A stretch of DNA of 64,000 nt, from assembly GCF_024753145.1 (NCBI RefSeq), contig NZ_JANUGU010000002.1, forward strand, positions 310,001 through 374,000, read 5' to 3'. Origin of the DNA: Massilia terrae (GTDB taxonomy: Bacteria; Pseudomonadota; Gammaproteobacteria; Burkholderiales; Burkholderiaceae_D). Below, piece after piece: positions 50,153 through 58,350 of the stretch. Position 1 is the first letter of the stretch. Every line of letters starts with the position of its first letter. The translations under genes and the position numbers were made by a program. The notes beneath the pieces were generated by a model that did not search any database, was not told the origin of the DNA, and was given only the letters and a program-made list of their open reading frames with translations.

Positions 50153-51466
50153 TCAGTCGTCGGCTTCGACCGGCTCGGTCCCCAACATCAACTGCGCAGC
50201 TTCGCTCGGCAGGGCCTCCACTGACTTCAACTTGCGCGCCATCACCCGACTGCGCACTTCGGCGTTCTCGATGTTTTTCGCGGCGCGTTCCAGCGTCACC
50301 TTGGTCGCGGCGAGCACGTCGCCGAACTTCCCGAATTCGGTCTTCACAGCACCCAGAACCTGCCACACTTCCGACGAACGCTTCTCCAGCGCCAGCGTGC
50401 GGAAGCCCATCTGCAGGCTGTTGAGGAGCGCGGTCAGGGTCGACGGCCCGGCCACCATCACGCGCAGGGTGCGCTGAAGTTCATCGGAGAGGCCCGGGCG
50501 GCGCATCACCTCTGCGTACAGGCCCTCGGTCGGGAGGAACAGGATCGCGAAGTCGGTCGTCTGCGGTGGCGAAACGTATTTCTCGCAGATGGTCTTCGCC
50601 TCAAGCCGCACCGCGCGCTCCAGCTCCGCTCCCGCTTTCGCCACGCCGTCGGCGTCGGCGTGCTCGGCCGCTTCCACCAGGCGCTCGTACTGTTCCTTCG
50701 GGAACTTGGCGTCGATCGGCAACCACAGTGGCGGGCCGCCTTCAGTCGCGCCAGGGAGCTTGATCGCGAACTCGACACGCGCGTTGGTGCCCACCACGGT
50801 CTCGACGTTGCGCGCGTACTGGTCGACGGTCAGCACTTGCTCCAGCAGCATCTCCAGCTGCACCTCGCCCCACGTGCCGCGCGTCTTCACGTTGGTCAGC
50901 ACCCGTTTCAGGTCACCCACGCCGACCGCGAGCTGCTGCATCTCACCCAGGCCCTGGTGTACTTTCTCCAATCGTTCGGAGACGTGGCGGAAGGACTCGG
51001 TCAGGCGCGTTTCGAGCGTCGCATGCAGCTTCTCGTCGACGGTCTGGCGCATCTCCTCGAGCCGCTTGGCGTTATCGTGCTGGAGGTCGCCGATCTTGGC
51101 TTCCAGCGTCGCGCGCACTTCGAGCATGCGCTGCGCGTTCGATTCCGTGAGCGTCGACAGCGCCTGGTTCAGCGTGTCGGCGAAGCGCTTGAGCGCCCGC
51201 GCCTGCTCCTCGCGTCCGCCGGCGCCTTGCGCCTGGATCTGCTGGCGCATCGCTTCGAGCTGCTGCACAATTGCGGCCTGGTTCTGCGCGAGATGCGCCG
51301 ACAGTTCCTGGCGCGTGCCCTGCGCGCTAGCCTGCATTTCTAGACGCAGTTCGCGTTCGATCCGTTCGAACTGCGCATCGCCCCGGCCACGCAATAGCGC
51401 GAGCAACTGGAGTACAACGACGGCAAAGAGTGCGGCGGCGAGGATCAGGAACTGGGTTTCGGTCAT
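50153..51466 (-). CDS. rmuC: DNA recombination protein RmuC
   Basis: 437 residues: an N-terminal membrane anchor (FLILAAALFAVVVLQLLALL), a long coiled coil (about 28-165, Gln/Glu/Arg-rich) and the RmuC nuclease-like domain (WGEVQLEMLLEQVLTVDQYA, LWLPIDAKFPKEQYERLVEA, AILFLPTEGLYAEVMRRPG). RmuC limits inversions at short repeats. It lies two bases after the truncated haemoglobin gene, so they are co-transcribed. Confidence 0.93.
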   Translation of the reverse strand: MTETQFLILAAALFAVVVLQLLALLRGRGDAQFERIERELRLEMQASAQGTRQELSAHLAQNQAAIVQQLEAMRQQIQAQGAGGREEQARALKRFADTLNQALSTLTESNAQRMLEVRATLEAKIGDLQHDNAKRLEEMRQTVDEKLHATLETRLTESFRHVSERLEKVHQGLGEMQQLAVGVGDLKRVLTNVKTRGTWGEVQLEMLLEQVLTVDQYARNVETVVGTNARVEFAIKLPGATEGGPPLWLPIDAKFPKEQYERLVEAAEHADADGVAKAGAELERAVRLEAKTICEKYVSPPQTTDFAILFLPTEGLYAEVMRRPGLSDELQRTLRVMVAGPSTLTALLNSLQMGFRTLALEKRSSEVWQVLGAVKTEFGKFGDVLAATKVTLERAAKNIENAEVRSRVMARKLKSVEALPSEAAQLMLGTEPVEADD

Positions 51467-51468
51467 GG

Positions 51469-51858
51469 TCAGTCAGCCTTGTTGCGCATCCAGTCGGCGG
51501 TGTTGTAGAACGATTGCATCAGGCGCAGCTGCAGCTCCTCGTCGATGCCGACATCGTGCATCGCCATCGCCATGCAACGCAGCCACTGGTCACGTTCGCC
51601 GGTGCCGATCCCGAACGGCAGGTGGCGCGCGCGCAGCATCGGATGGCCGAATTTGTCGATGAAGAGATTGGGCCCGCCCAGCCAGCCGGACAGGAACATG
51701 AACAGCTTCTCGCGCGAGCTGTCGTTGGGCTTGGGGTGCATCGCGTGGATGCCGGCGAATTCCGGCTCCAGCTCCATCAGGTCGTAAAAGCGGTCGACCA
51801 GTTCACGCAGGCGGCTCTCGCCGCCGATCATTTCGTAGGGGGTGGGGGTATCGGACAT
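51469..51858 (-). CDS. Group II truncated haemoglobin
   Basis: 129 residues, 2/2 globin: FYDLMELEPEF, FLSGWLGGPNLF and the proximal His region FGHPMLRARHLPFGIG, followed by RDQWLRCMAMAM with the Trp (G8) typical of group II. Probably binds oxygen or NO in the cytoplasm. Start at the ATG at 51858. The rmuC start follows its stop after two bases. Confidence 0.92.
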   Translation of the reverse strand: MSDTPTPYEMIGGESRLRELVDRFYDLMELEPEFAGIHAMHPKPNDSSREKLFMFLSGWLGGPNLFIDKFGHPMLRARHLPFGIGTGERDQWLRCMAMAMHDVGIDEELQLRLMQSFYNTADWMRNKAD

Positions 51859-51899
51859 CCTGCCATGATAGCGCAGGCCGCTGACGCTGTGCTGGGCGA

Positions 51900-53897
51900 T
51901 CAGGATAGCAGCAAACCGTCGGACCCACCATAAACTTTCCGATATCGGAGATATCCTGCCTCGACTCCTCTAAACGGCTCGCGACCTCCGTTCACCATCC
52001 TCGGGATCTTACCAGTCCTCGCATACTCGTCTGCCGCACGCTCCTGCTCTTGGGTCAGGGCAGATGACGGCTGGGAGTAATCCGCCTTCCCAGCAAGCAC
52101 TGGCAGGCGCTGGTGGCGCAGCTGAACCCATTTGTTCAAAAGCTCTTTAAGGTCACGCTCATTGTCGGCGTCCCCCAAACATTTGAACGACGCTCTCGAA
52201 TCGTGAACATAGTCGTCAAAAAAGCGTAAAACCTCGACGCTTGGCTTTTTCCACTTTCTCCACCACGTCGCGATCTCTTCCCACTCGGCGTCGCGGTTGT
52301 TGTTAAAGCCAGGCGGCTGAGTCGCTGGCGTGAAAAAGTCGCCCCTCTTCCGCAGCCAATCCTCGAACCGAGCGATTTCTTCATCGAACTCTAGACCTGC
52401 ACTATAGATGTCATTCTGATGTAGCGTGGATGCGCGTGCAAAACCAGGAATTTTGTGGACAGGGCTAGGTCCATCGACCCGGCGCGCCAAGCGCCATTCC
52501 ATCTGTTTGCGGGCCTGCTCGCGCATGATTCGATGGATCGGCCCACTGGTCTCCTTGCAAGTGGCAATGTAGGAGTTGAACGTCTCGATGGTGCGATCCG
52601 ACAGCGCGAATCTCCCCTTGACGGTCTCAGACGCAAACTCGAGTTTTAGTGGAGCACCGTTAATCCGCGCCGACTTGTACATCATAAGCAAAGGAATTCG
52701 GGACAGCATGTCGTCGCCATTGGCGTCGCTTCCTTTGCCCTGCTCGCAGGGGCAGTACCCGCACCCGACATCCGAATGCACTCCAGGCATAACGATTTCT
52801 TCATGGCCTGCCGAAAGGACACCATTCACTGCGATCGAGTCCACTGGAAAACTACGGCGCAGTTCATGTGCTGCGACGAGATGCAGACATTTGAGCCCCG
52901 AGGGGACACGCAAGCTGTCCTCTGCGTCGGCCCAGGCAGCATGGCCATCCCACCAGTTTGTGGAGTTTGCTAACCCGACCGAAGCTACAGTGTCGAACAG
53001 TCCAAGAAAATCGAATTCAACGTGGAATCCGCCGAGAGACATTTCGCCAGGCCTTCCCCGAAGCTCTGCGTCCAGCCTGCATAGTGACTGCAGCCAGTTG
53101 GTGAACACCCGAGCCTCAGTGGCACCGCGAGAGAATCCAAACGTCGATATGTAGATCGTCTTCACCGTCCCAGGGTCGATCTTCCGGGGTTTGCCAGTCA
53201 CCGGATCGGGACAATGTAGCGCTACTGCCGCCTGTAACTGGGACAGAACGACCTTGAATTCCTCACGCGTGCGCCCTATGCGATACCGTATCCGCTCTGG
53301 CACCTGCGCAGCCGTTTCGCCATCCATCGCCGCGCGAGCTTCCCGCGTCAAGGATGTGTTTCGAAATAGCCGATCCAGATCGGATGCGATCAACAACGGC
53401 GCCTTCAGGAAATAACGGTGGACATTATTGATCGCCTGCGCCAACGCCCAAATTATCCGGCGCTCGCCGAGACGACCGCCCGCGGCACCCGCAGTGGCAT
53501 CGCCATCCTTGCCACTGTCGCCTACGTCGGGAAAGGGAGACGCGACGCCAGGGACATAAACTTTGAAGAAGTGCGTATACTCCTTTGCCCGGTAGTGCCA
53601 GTCGGTATATGCGGGGAGAACGCCGGGCACGCTCAGGCCAGGGAAACAGTCATAGAGTCGCGCGACATTGGAGTGGTCCTTAGTTGCTTCGGCCTGCCGG
53701 TAATTGTTCCGCGTGCCATCAAAAAAGAACCCGAAGAACAGATTGGTTTTGCATGATTCGCTGGGCGTCCCTAACGTCGGCTTTTCGCGCAACTCCAGGG
53801 CAGTGAGTACTTTTCGACGATCGGTTGAGAAGAATTGATTCCGATCGCTCGAATACTTAAAGGCCGCGCCAATGGCCGGCGATAGAAGCGCGCTCAC
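51900..53897 (-). CDS. T6SS phospholipase effector, Tle1-like (DUF2235)
   Basis: 665 residues. The DUF2235 lipase domain begins FFGFFFDGTRNNYRQA (about residue 55), has the nucleophile elbow STFGFSRGATEARVF (GxSxG, about residue 260), an Asp in DFLGLFDTVASVGLAN, and GVHSDVGCGYCP with the probable catalytic His. This is the Tle1 pattern. It would attack membrane phospholipids of rival cells. The C-terminal 250 residues show no known domain. The GTG start at 53897 overlaps the lipoprotein stop as GTGA. It belongs with the vgrG module. Confidence 0.87.
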   Translation of the reverse strand: MSALLSPAIGAAFKYSSDRNQFFSTDRRKVLTALELREKPTLGTPSESCKTNLFFGFFFDGTRNNYRQAEATKDHSNVARLYDCFPGLSVPGVLPAYTDWHYRAKEYTHFFKVYVPGVASPFPDVGDSGKDGDATAGAAGGRLGERRIIWALAQAINNVHRYFLKAPLLIASDLDRLFRNTSLTREARAAMDGETAAQVPERIRYRIGRTREEFKVVLSQLQAAVALHCPDPVTGKPRKIDPGTVKTIYISTFGFSRGATEARVFTNWLQSLCRLDAELRGRPGEMSLGGFHVEFDFLGLFDTVASVGLANSTNWWDGHAAWADAEDSLRVPSGLKCLHLVAAHELRRSFPVDSIAVNGVLSAGHEEIVMPGVHSDVGCGYCPCEQGKGSDANGDDMLSRIPLLMMYKSARINGAPLKLEFASETVKGRFALSDRTIETFNSYIATCKETSGPIHRIMREQARKQMEWRLARRVDGPSPVHKIPGFARASTLHQNDIYSAGLEFDEEIARFEDWLRKRGDFFTPATQPPGFNNNRDAEWEEIATWWRKWKKPSVEVLRFFDDYVHDSRASFKCLGDADNERDLKELLNKWVQLRHQRLPVLAGKADYSQPSSALTQEQERAADEYARTGKIPRMVNGGREPFRGVEAGYLRYRKVYGGSDGLLLS

Positions 53898-54652
53898 GGC
53901 CGCGTCTCCTCGAACCGTTGCAGCTCGCGCGTAGAGTCCATCAAGCCCTGCTTATATTCCTCATTGAGGTAGGCAAGATATCGAGGATCCTGCGGTCCGC
54001 TGAATTTGGCGACCGACGCGCGGTCGTACTGTTCGGCATCAGCCCACGCCTCTGCGGCGCGCTTGTTCGGATCCTTCTTAAGCTGGTCTAAAAGGGTAAC
54101 AAACAGATCGACATCCGTCTTTTTATAGTGCCTGATTAACTCCCAGCGCGTGCGGCGATACTCCAGGGAGGGAACCGGCCACCCCTTCACCTGTCCGGGC
54201 CATCTGGGGTGATCCGGCTGATAATCGCTTGAAACAACGCTGACAGTCCCGTCTTCACCGCGCAAAACCCAAAGCTCGCCCGGCTTTCCGTCCACGTACG
54301 GGGGAACCTCGGCTGTTTGCTCGGCTATGACTTCTGGCAAATGCCCGTCTTTGTCCTTGGGTAGCCAGTGCGTTAGTCGAATACGCACCTTGATTCCCGG
54401 GCGCCATTGCTTTGGAAGCGGATAACAACAGGTGGTGCCCCCGGCTGCAAAGGAGTCGATGTGCTCCCCAGCATTGCTGTCATCCGGATTATTGGGGTCT
54501 ATCAACAAGTAACTGAATTCGTCGCCACGGTAGTTGACGCCATGCACGTCGACACCGACTGTCGTCTTTGCTTTTTCGCACGCGGATAAAGCCAGCCCGG
54601 TAACTAGCAAGGCGGGACACAAGAGCGACCGAATTGGAAGATGTCTAAACAT
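53894..54652 (-). CDS. DUF3304 lipoprotein, probable immunity protein for the Tle1-like effector
   Basis: 252 residues from the ATG at 54652 (GGGAG five bases upstream). Lipoprotein signal: basic start, LLCPALLVTGLALSAC with the lipobox Cys at about 25. The DUF3304-type body begins VGVDVHGVNYRGDEFSYLLI and has GGTTCCYPLPKQW. Periplasmic lipoproteins of this type occur beside Tle lipases and are taken to be immunity proteins (Tli). It lies between the DUF4123 chaperone and the effector; immunity genes are more often last. Role is inferred from position. Confidence 0.72.
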   Translation of the reverse strand: MFRHLPIRSLLCPALLVTGLALSACEKAKTTVGVDVHGVNYRGDEFSYLLIDPNNPDDSNAGEHIDSFAAGGTTCCYPLPKQWRPGIKVRIRLTHWLPKDKDGHLPEVIAEQTAEVPPYVDGKPGELWVLRGEDGTVSVVSSDYQPDHPRWPGQVKGWPVPSLEYRRTRWELIRHYKKTDVDLFVTLLDQLKKDPNKRAAEAWADAEQYDRASVAKFSGPQDPRYLAYLNEEYKQGLMDSTRELQRFEETRP

Positions 54653-54654
54653 AT

Positions 54655-55458
54655 CTACTCCCGTGAATAATCGAGCCACGCCACCAAGCGCGAAGCCGCT
54701 TCCGACGCATCGAAAAGTTGGTCCCGCTGCCAAAACCACTCGCACCAATCGATCAGTTGATCTTGAATTCCGGCTCTGGTAGCAGCGCTCAGCGCAGTCG
54801 CCACAAGCGCATGACTTCTTGCCGGGCTGCGATACACTTCATGCCCTCGGCTGCCAAGCAGTGACAGTATTTCGTCGACAAGACTGTCATCGACCAGTAT
54901 TGAAAACTGCGGCTGATCCAGAACGGGATCATCAGCAATCGGAGCATCCGAAGGCACAAACTTTCGCTCTATCCACCGTCCATCGCGTGAAAGATAGGTC
55001 CAACGTACGGCAGGGCCGAGGAATTGCCTGAGCTGTGCGCCGCTCAAAGTATTCAAGATCGATGGCAATCGCCGGGTATCCGAGAATCTGAAGTTAAAGC
55101 GCTGGCCATCGGCTTCGACAATGCACCAGGCAGCGAGTCGAGCGGCTAGCCGGTCTGCCGTTTCCTGTGTTTCGAGAGCGCTCACCATCGGCCAGCGGTC
55201 ACATTGTTTGAGCAGACGGGTTAGCCGGCGACTGTTCGGCTCGAAACGCACTAAAATGGGCGAGACATCTCTTGCCTGATCGGAGCAGCAAGGCAGCGAT
55301 TCGAAGAGGAGTCTCTTTGCTCCACATGGAAGCAATCTGTGAAGACCAGGGACGAAGGCTCCATCGATTAGCAAGATCAGAAAATGACGCGGCGGCAGCG
55401 CCTCATAGCGAGCGCAAAGATCGTCCAACCAGTCAGGCGCGAACGAGTCGATGAGCAT
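54655..55458 (-). CDS. DUF4123 T6SS effector adaptor/chaperone
   Basis: 267 residues with the DUF4123 pattern: FLILLIDGAFVPGLHRLL at the N-terminus, then FRFSDTRRLPSILNTL corresponding to the conserved (R/Y)xxDPRVL segment. These adaptors load a cognate effector onto VgrG. It starts directly after the vgrG stop and is followed by the lipoprotein and the Tle1-like effector, so it most likely serves that effector. Cytoplasmic. Confidence 0.85.
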   Translation of the reverse strand: MLIDSFAPDWLDDLCARYEALPPRHFLILLIDGAFVPGLHRLLPCGAKRLLFESLPCCSDQARDVSPILVRFEPNSRRLTRLLKQCDRWPMVSALETQETADRLAARLAAWCIVEADGQRFNFRFSDTRRLPSILNTLSGAQLRQFLGPAVRWTYLSRDGRWIERKFVPSDAPIADDPVLDQPQFSILVDDSLVDEILSLLGSRGHEVYRSPARSHALVATALSAATRAGIQDQLIDWCEWFWQRDQLFDASEAASRLVAWLDYSRE

Positions 55459-58263
55459 CTATTCCACCATCGTGAAAGCTGCTCCCGCAGCAAGGGCCTT
55501 CCTGAGACACGCGACGCAGATCGTTCTAGGCAGTGCTGGCATCGGATACGCGACCCGCTCCGGCCCGGCGAGGCTCTTCTTGCCAGCATTGATCGTGATC
55601 TTCCCCGGGCACTGGACCGTGACGTTCCCACCCTCGATCGTGATGTTCGCCCCGCCCGCCGTGGAAAGGCTGATCCGCTTCGCAGCTGCCCAATCGATGT
55701 GACTGTTTGCGCTGATGACCTTGATTTCGTCACGCGCCTGTATCTTGAGTTCATCGGATTGGGCTTGGATATCGATCGCATCTTTCGCCGCGATCAGCTG
55801 CAATCCGACGCCGCCCTCGCCTGCTTTCACAGCGCCAGCGAGCACTCCGATCGCCTGCCCGGCGTGCACCCGCATCTGGCCACCGGTGACGAACTGCGTG
55901 TCGCCGCCGCTCATCAAAGCCACCGTCTCGCCATTCGCAAGCTGCATGCTCTGGCCGGCGTTCGCGCCGAAGCCGTCCTTGGCCGAGATTGCGATGATCG
56001 CCTCCGACGAATGCGGCAGCTGGCCGGAACTCGACACGGCGCCATCGTTGCTGACCATGCCCGATGCCGCAGCGAGCAGCGATTTGAGCGGCGCCGTTTC
56101 GTCGCTGATCACGCTGGCGTTAGCCTTCGCAGCGCCGGCGTGCATCGCAAGGCCGACCGTCTGATGCGTCAGCGCCGCGCCGTGAAAGGATTCCGCCAGC
56201 GCGGCAGCCTGCCGCAGCATGCCGACGCAAGCGCCGTTTTCGCCGGCAGGATCTCGCGCGGTCGCGTTGTGGCTAATCTTGTAGCTGGATACCAGAAGCC
56301 CACGGCCAGCGCGAACTGCGCCACATGAATCGGTCCGCAATTCCGCGCCCAGGCCACGGAAGCTGCCGCGATAGTTGTCCGCGCAGTGAACGAGATGACC
56401 GAGATTGAGCTCCGTCGCCGCATATGTCGTCTTGAGCTGCAACCGCCCTTGCGCATCGGTGTCGTCGAACAGCAGCTGGTTGTATCCATGCCCGCCGAAC
56501 TCCTTGCTGCGCACGCCCCACTGCGCGCCGCCGTTGCGGTGCCCATCGCTACCTGCCGACGCGCCATGCCACACGGGGCTATTCCCACCCGCGAGATTGC
56601 CTTGCGCGGAGCACGCATGATCGTGCGCCTTTTCGAACAGGAGATCGTTGCTTGCGGTTCGATCCATTCCACCGGGCGTCGGTCCGATGCCGCCTTCACC
56701 CTGGCCGTTGTAGAGCGCACCGACGATGACCGGACGATCGATGTCATTCTCGACGAACTGCACCAGCACCTCCTGCCCAATCCGCGGCAAGAACTGAGAA
56801 CCCATGCCACCGCCGGCGGAACGCTGCGCGACGCGTACCCAACACGTCGCATCGCCGCTGTCCTGCCAGTGGTAGCGGATGCGGACGCGTCCAAGCCGAT
56901 CGCAGCACAGCTCGTCCGCGCCGCTCGGTTCATCTCCGCCATCCGCACCGACAACGATCGCGCCTTGCGATCCCAGCGCAGTCGGTTTCGGGTGCTGCGT
57001 TTGCGGACCCCAGGTCAGCTCCGCGTGCACAGCATCGAAGCAGTTGGCGTAGCCGGATTGGATGGCCTGTGCGATGACGAGTTCGAAGTCCTCCGGCTCG
57101 ACGTCACGTGAGCACTCTTCAAGCAGTTCGGGGATCGGGCCAAAGAGCTCGGTCAGAGCGTGCGCGGCCGATGGCGGCAGGTTGTTCACGCCGACGCTTG
57201 TCACGCCAAGGATAGCGAACGACGCATCGTCCCCAAGCTGCTGCAACGGCGCCTCGGTAACGGTGACTCGTGTCCCTGCACGCAAGGTGCGAACTGTCGA
57301 GCGGCCGCGCCAGAGCTGGCCGCGCGCTTCCATCCCTTGCATGCGCAGATCCGCGTAGCGTCGCGCCTGCACAGCGTTCGGATACGCGTACTGCCCGGGC
57401 ACATCAAATGCTTCCAACGCCGGCATCCCCGCGATGCGCGTGGGCGACTGGGTGGCGACGATGCGCTTGGCCTTGTAGTCGTAGCTGAGCACCGTAGCAA
57501 GCGACGCGTGCAGCCGCCGCTGCGCTGCCAAAGACTGTACGGTATCCCGCTGCTCGACCGCCCGTGCGCCGTGGTAGCGAATGCCGCCGCCGGATGCGCT
57601 GCACGCATCTTCCGGCGTCGCGTCGGGGTGGCTGCTGTCCGCGAACAGCACCATGCACGAGCCTTCGCTTCCGTCTTCGAAGCGCCAGGACAGCCCCTCC
57701 TCCGCCAGCAGCCTGCTGACGAAATCGAAATCGGACTCCCGGTATTGGCAGCAGTAACTGCGCGGCAGTGCGTCGGACATGAAGGTGACCGCCTCGCCGC
57801 TCCAGCGCCAGCGCGCCAACGGCCGGTAGGGCGCGAACACGTCGTCGACGATGTGGATGACGGCCTTGTCCTGCCACACGCGGCTATTACGCACCTGGCC
57901 GAGCCGCCAGATCCAAGGCGAGACCCGCAAGCGGTAGCGCGCGAATCGGCCATCGCTGCCCAGCATCGCCGCTTCGCAGATATCGCCGGCGAAGACCGTA
58001 CACGTGCCATCGGCAAGACTGGTCTCCAGGGTCGCGGTCTGGCCAAGCAGCGCATCGAGGTCCACCCAGGTGCTGGTGGAAAGCACGATCAGATCGCGCA
58101 CGCCGACTTCGTTGACGGCGTCGCGGGCGAGGAAGGCTTCAACCAGCAGGTCGCCGCTTGCGCCGTCGCCGTCCCCGACGGATAGCGAATACAGCCGCGT
58201 CGTGCCCGAAAACTGCACGAGCGCGGCCGTGATGTCGTCCGTCAGCTGGCTCATCGTGGTCAA
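55459..58263 (-). CDS. vgrG: T6SS spike protein VgrG with DUF2345 extension
   Basis: 934 residues. gp27-like region (about 10-400), gp5-like OB region (GRVRIRYHWQDSGDATCWVR, SQFLPRIGQEVLVQFVENDI, about 450-520), and a long C-terminal DUF2345 beta-helix extension (ITIEGGNVTVQCPGKITIN) ending with a CVAC pair. It forms the trimeric needle tip carrying the effector. The start may be TTG at 58263, because GAGGAG is five bases upstream; the ATG at 58254 is 14 bases away. No T6SS structural genes are near, so it is an orphan vgrG module relying on a main cluster elsewhere. Confidence 0.92.
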   Translation of the reverse strand: MTTMSQLTDDITAALVQFSGTTRLYSLSVGDGDGASGDLLVEAFLARDAVNEVGVRDLIVLSTSTWVDLDALLGQTATLETSLADGTCTVFAGDICEAAMLGSDGRFARYRLRVSPWIWRLGQVRNSRVWQDKAVIHIVDDVFAPYRPLARWRWSGEAVTFMSDALPRSYCCQYRESDFDFVSRLLAEEGLSWRFEDGSEGSCMVLFADSSHPDATPEDACSASGGGIRYHGARAVEQRDTVQSLAAQRRLHASLATVLSYDYKAKRIVATQSPTRIAGMPALEAFDVPGQYAYPNAVQARRYADLRMQGMEARGQLWRGRSTVRTLRAGTRVTVTEAPLQQLGDDASFAILGVTSVGVNNLPPSAAHALTELFGPIPELLEECSRDVEPEDFELVIAQAIQSGYANCFDAVHAELTWGPQTQHPKPTALGSQGAIVVGADGGDEPSGADELCCDRLGRVRIRYHWQDSGDATCWVRVAQRSAGGGMGSQFLPRIGQEVLVQFVENDIDRPVIVGALYNGQGEGGIGPTPGGMDRTASNDLLFEKAHDHACSAQGNLAGGNSPVWHGASAGSDGHRNGGAQWGVRSKEFGGHGYNQLLFDDTDAQGRLQLKTTYAATELNLGHLVHCADNYRGSFRGLGAELRTDSCGAVRAGRGLLVSSYKISHNATARDPAGENGACVGMLRQAAALAESFHGAALTHQTVGLAMHAGAAKANASVISDETAPLKSLLAAASGMVSNDGAVSSSGQLPHSSEAIIAISAKDGFGANAGQSMQLANGETVALMSGGDTQFVTGGQMRVHAGQAIGVLAGAVKAGEGGVGLQLIAAKDAIDIQAQSDELKIQARDEIKVISANSHIDWAAAKRISLSTAGGANITIEGGNVTVQCPGKITINAGKKSLAGPERVAYPMPALPRTICVACLRKALAAGAAFTMVE

Positions 58264-58350
58264 CGCTGCTCCTCACAAAGCAAGCGCCACGATACCGCCA
58301 CTCAACAAGTCATTTCTTGCGCAAAGTCATCGCTTTGCAGAAACGAACGT

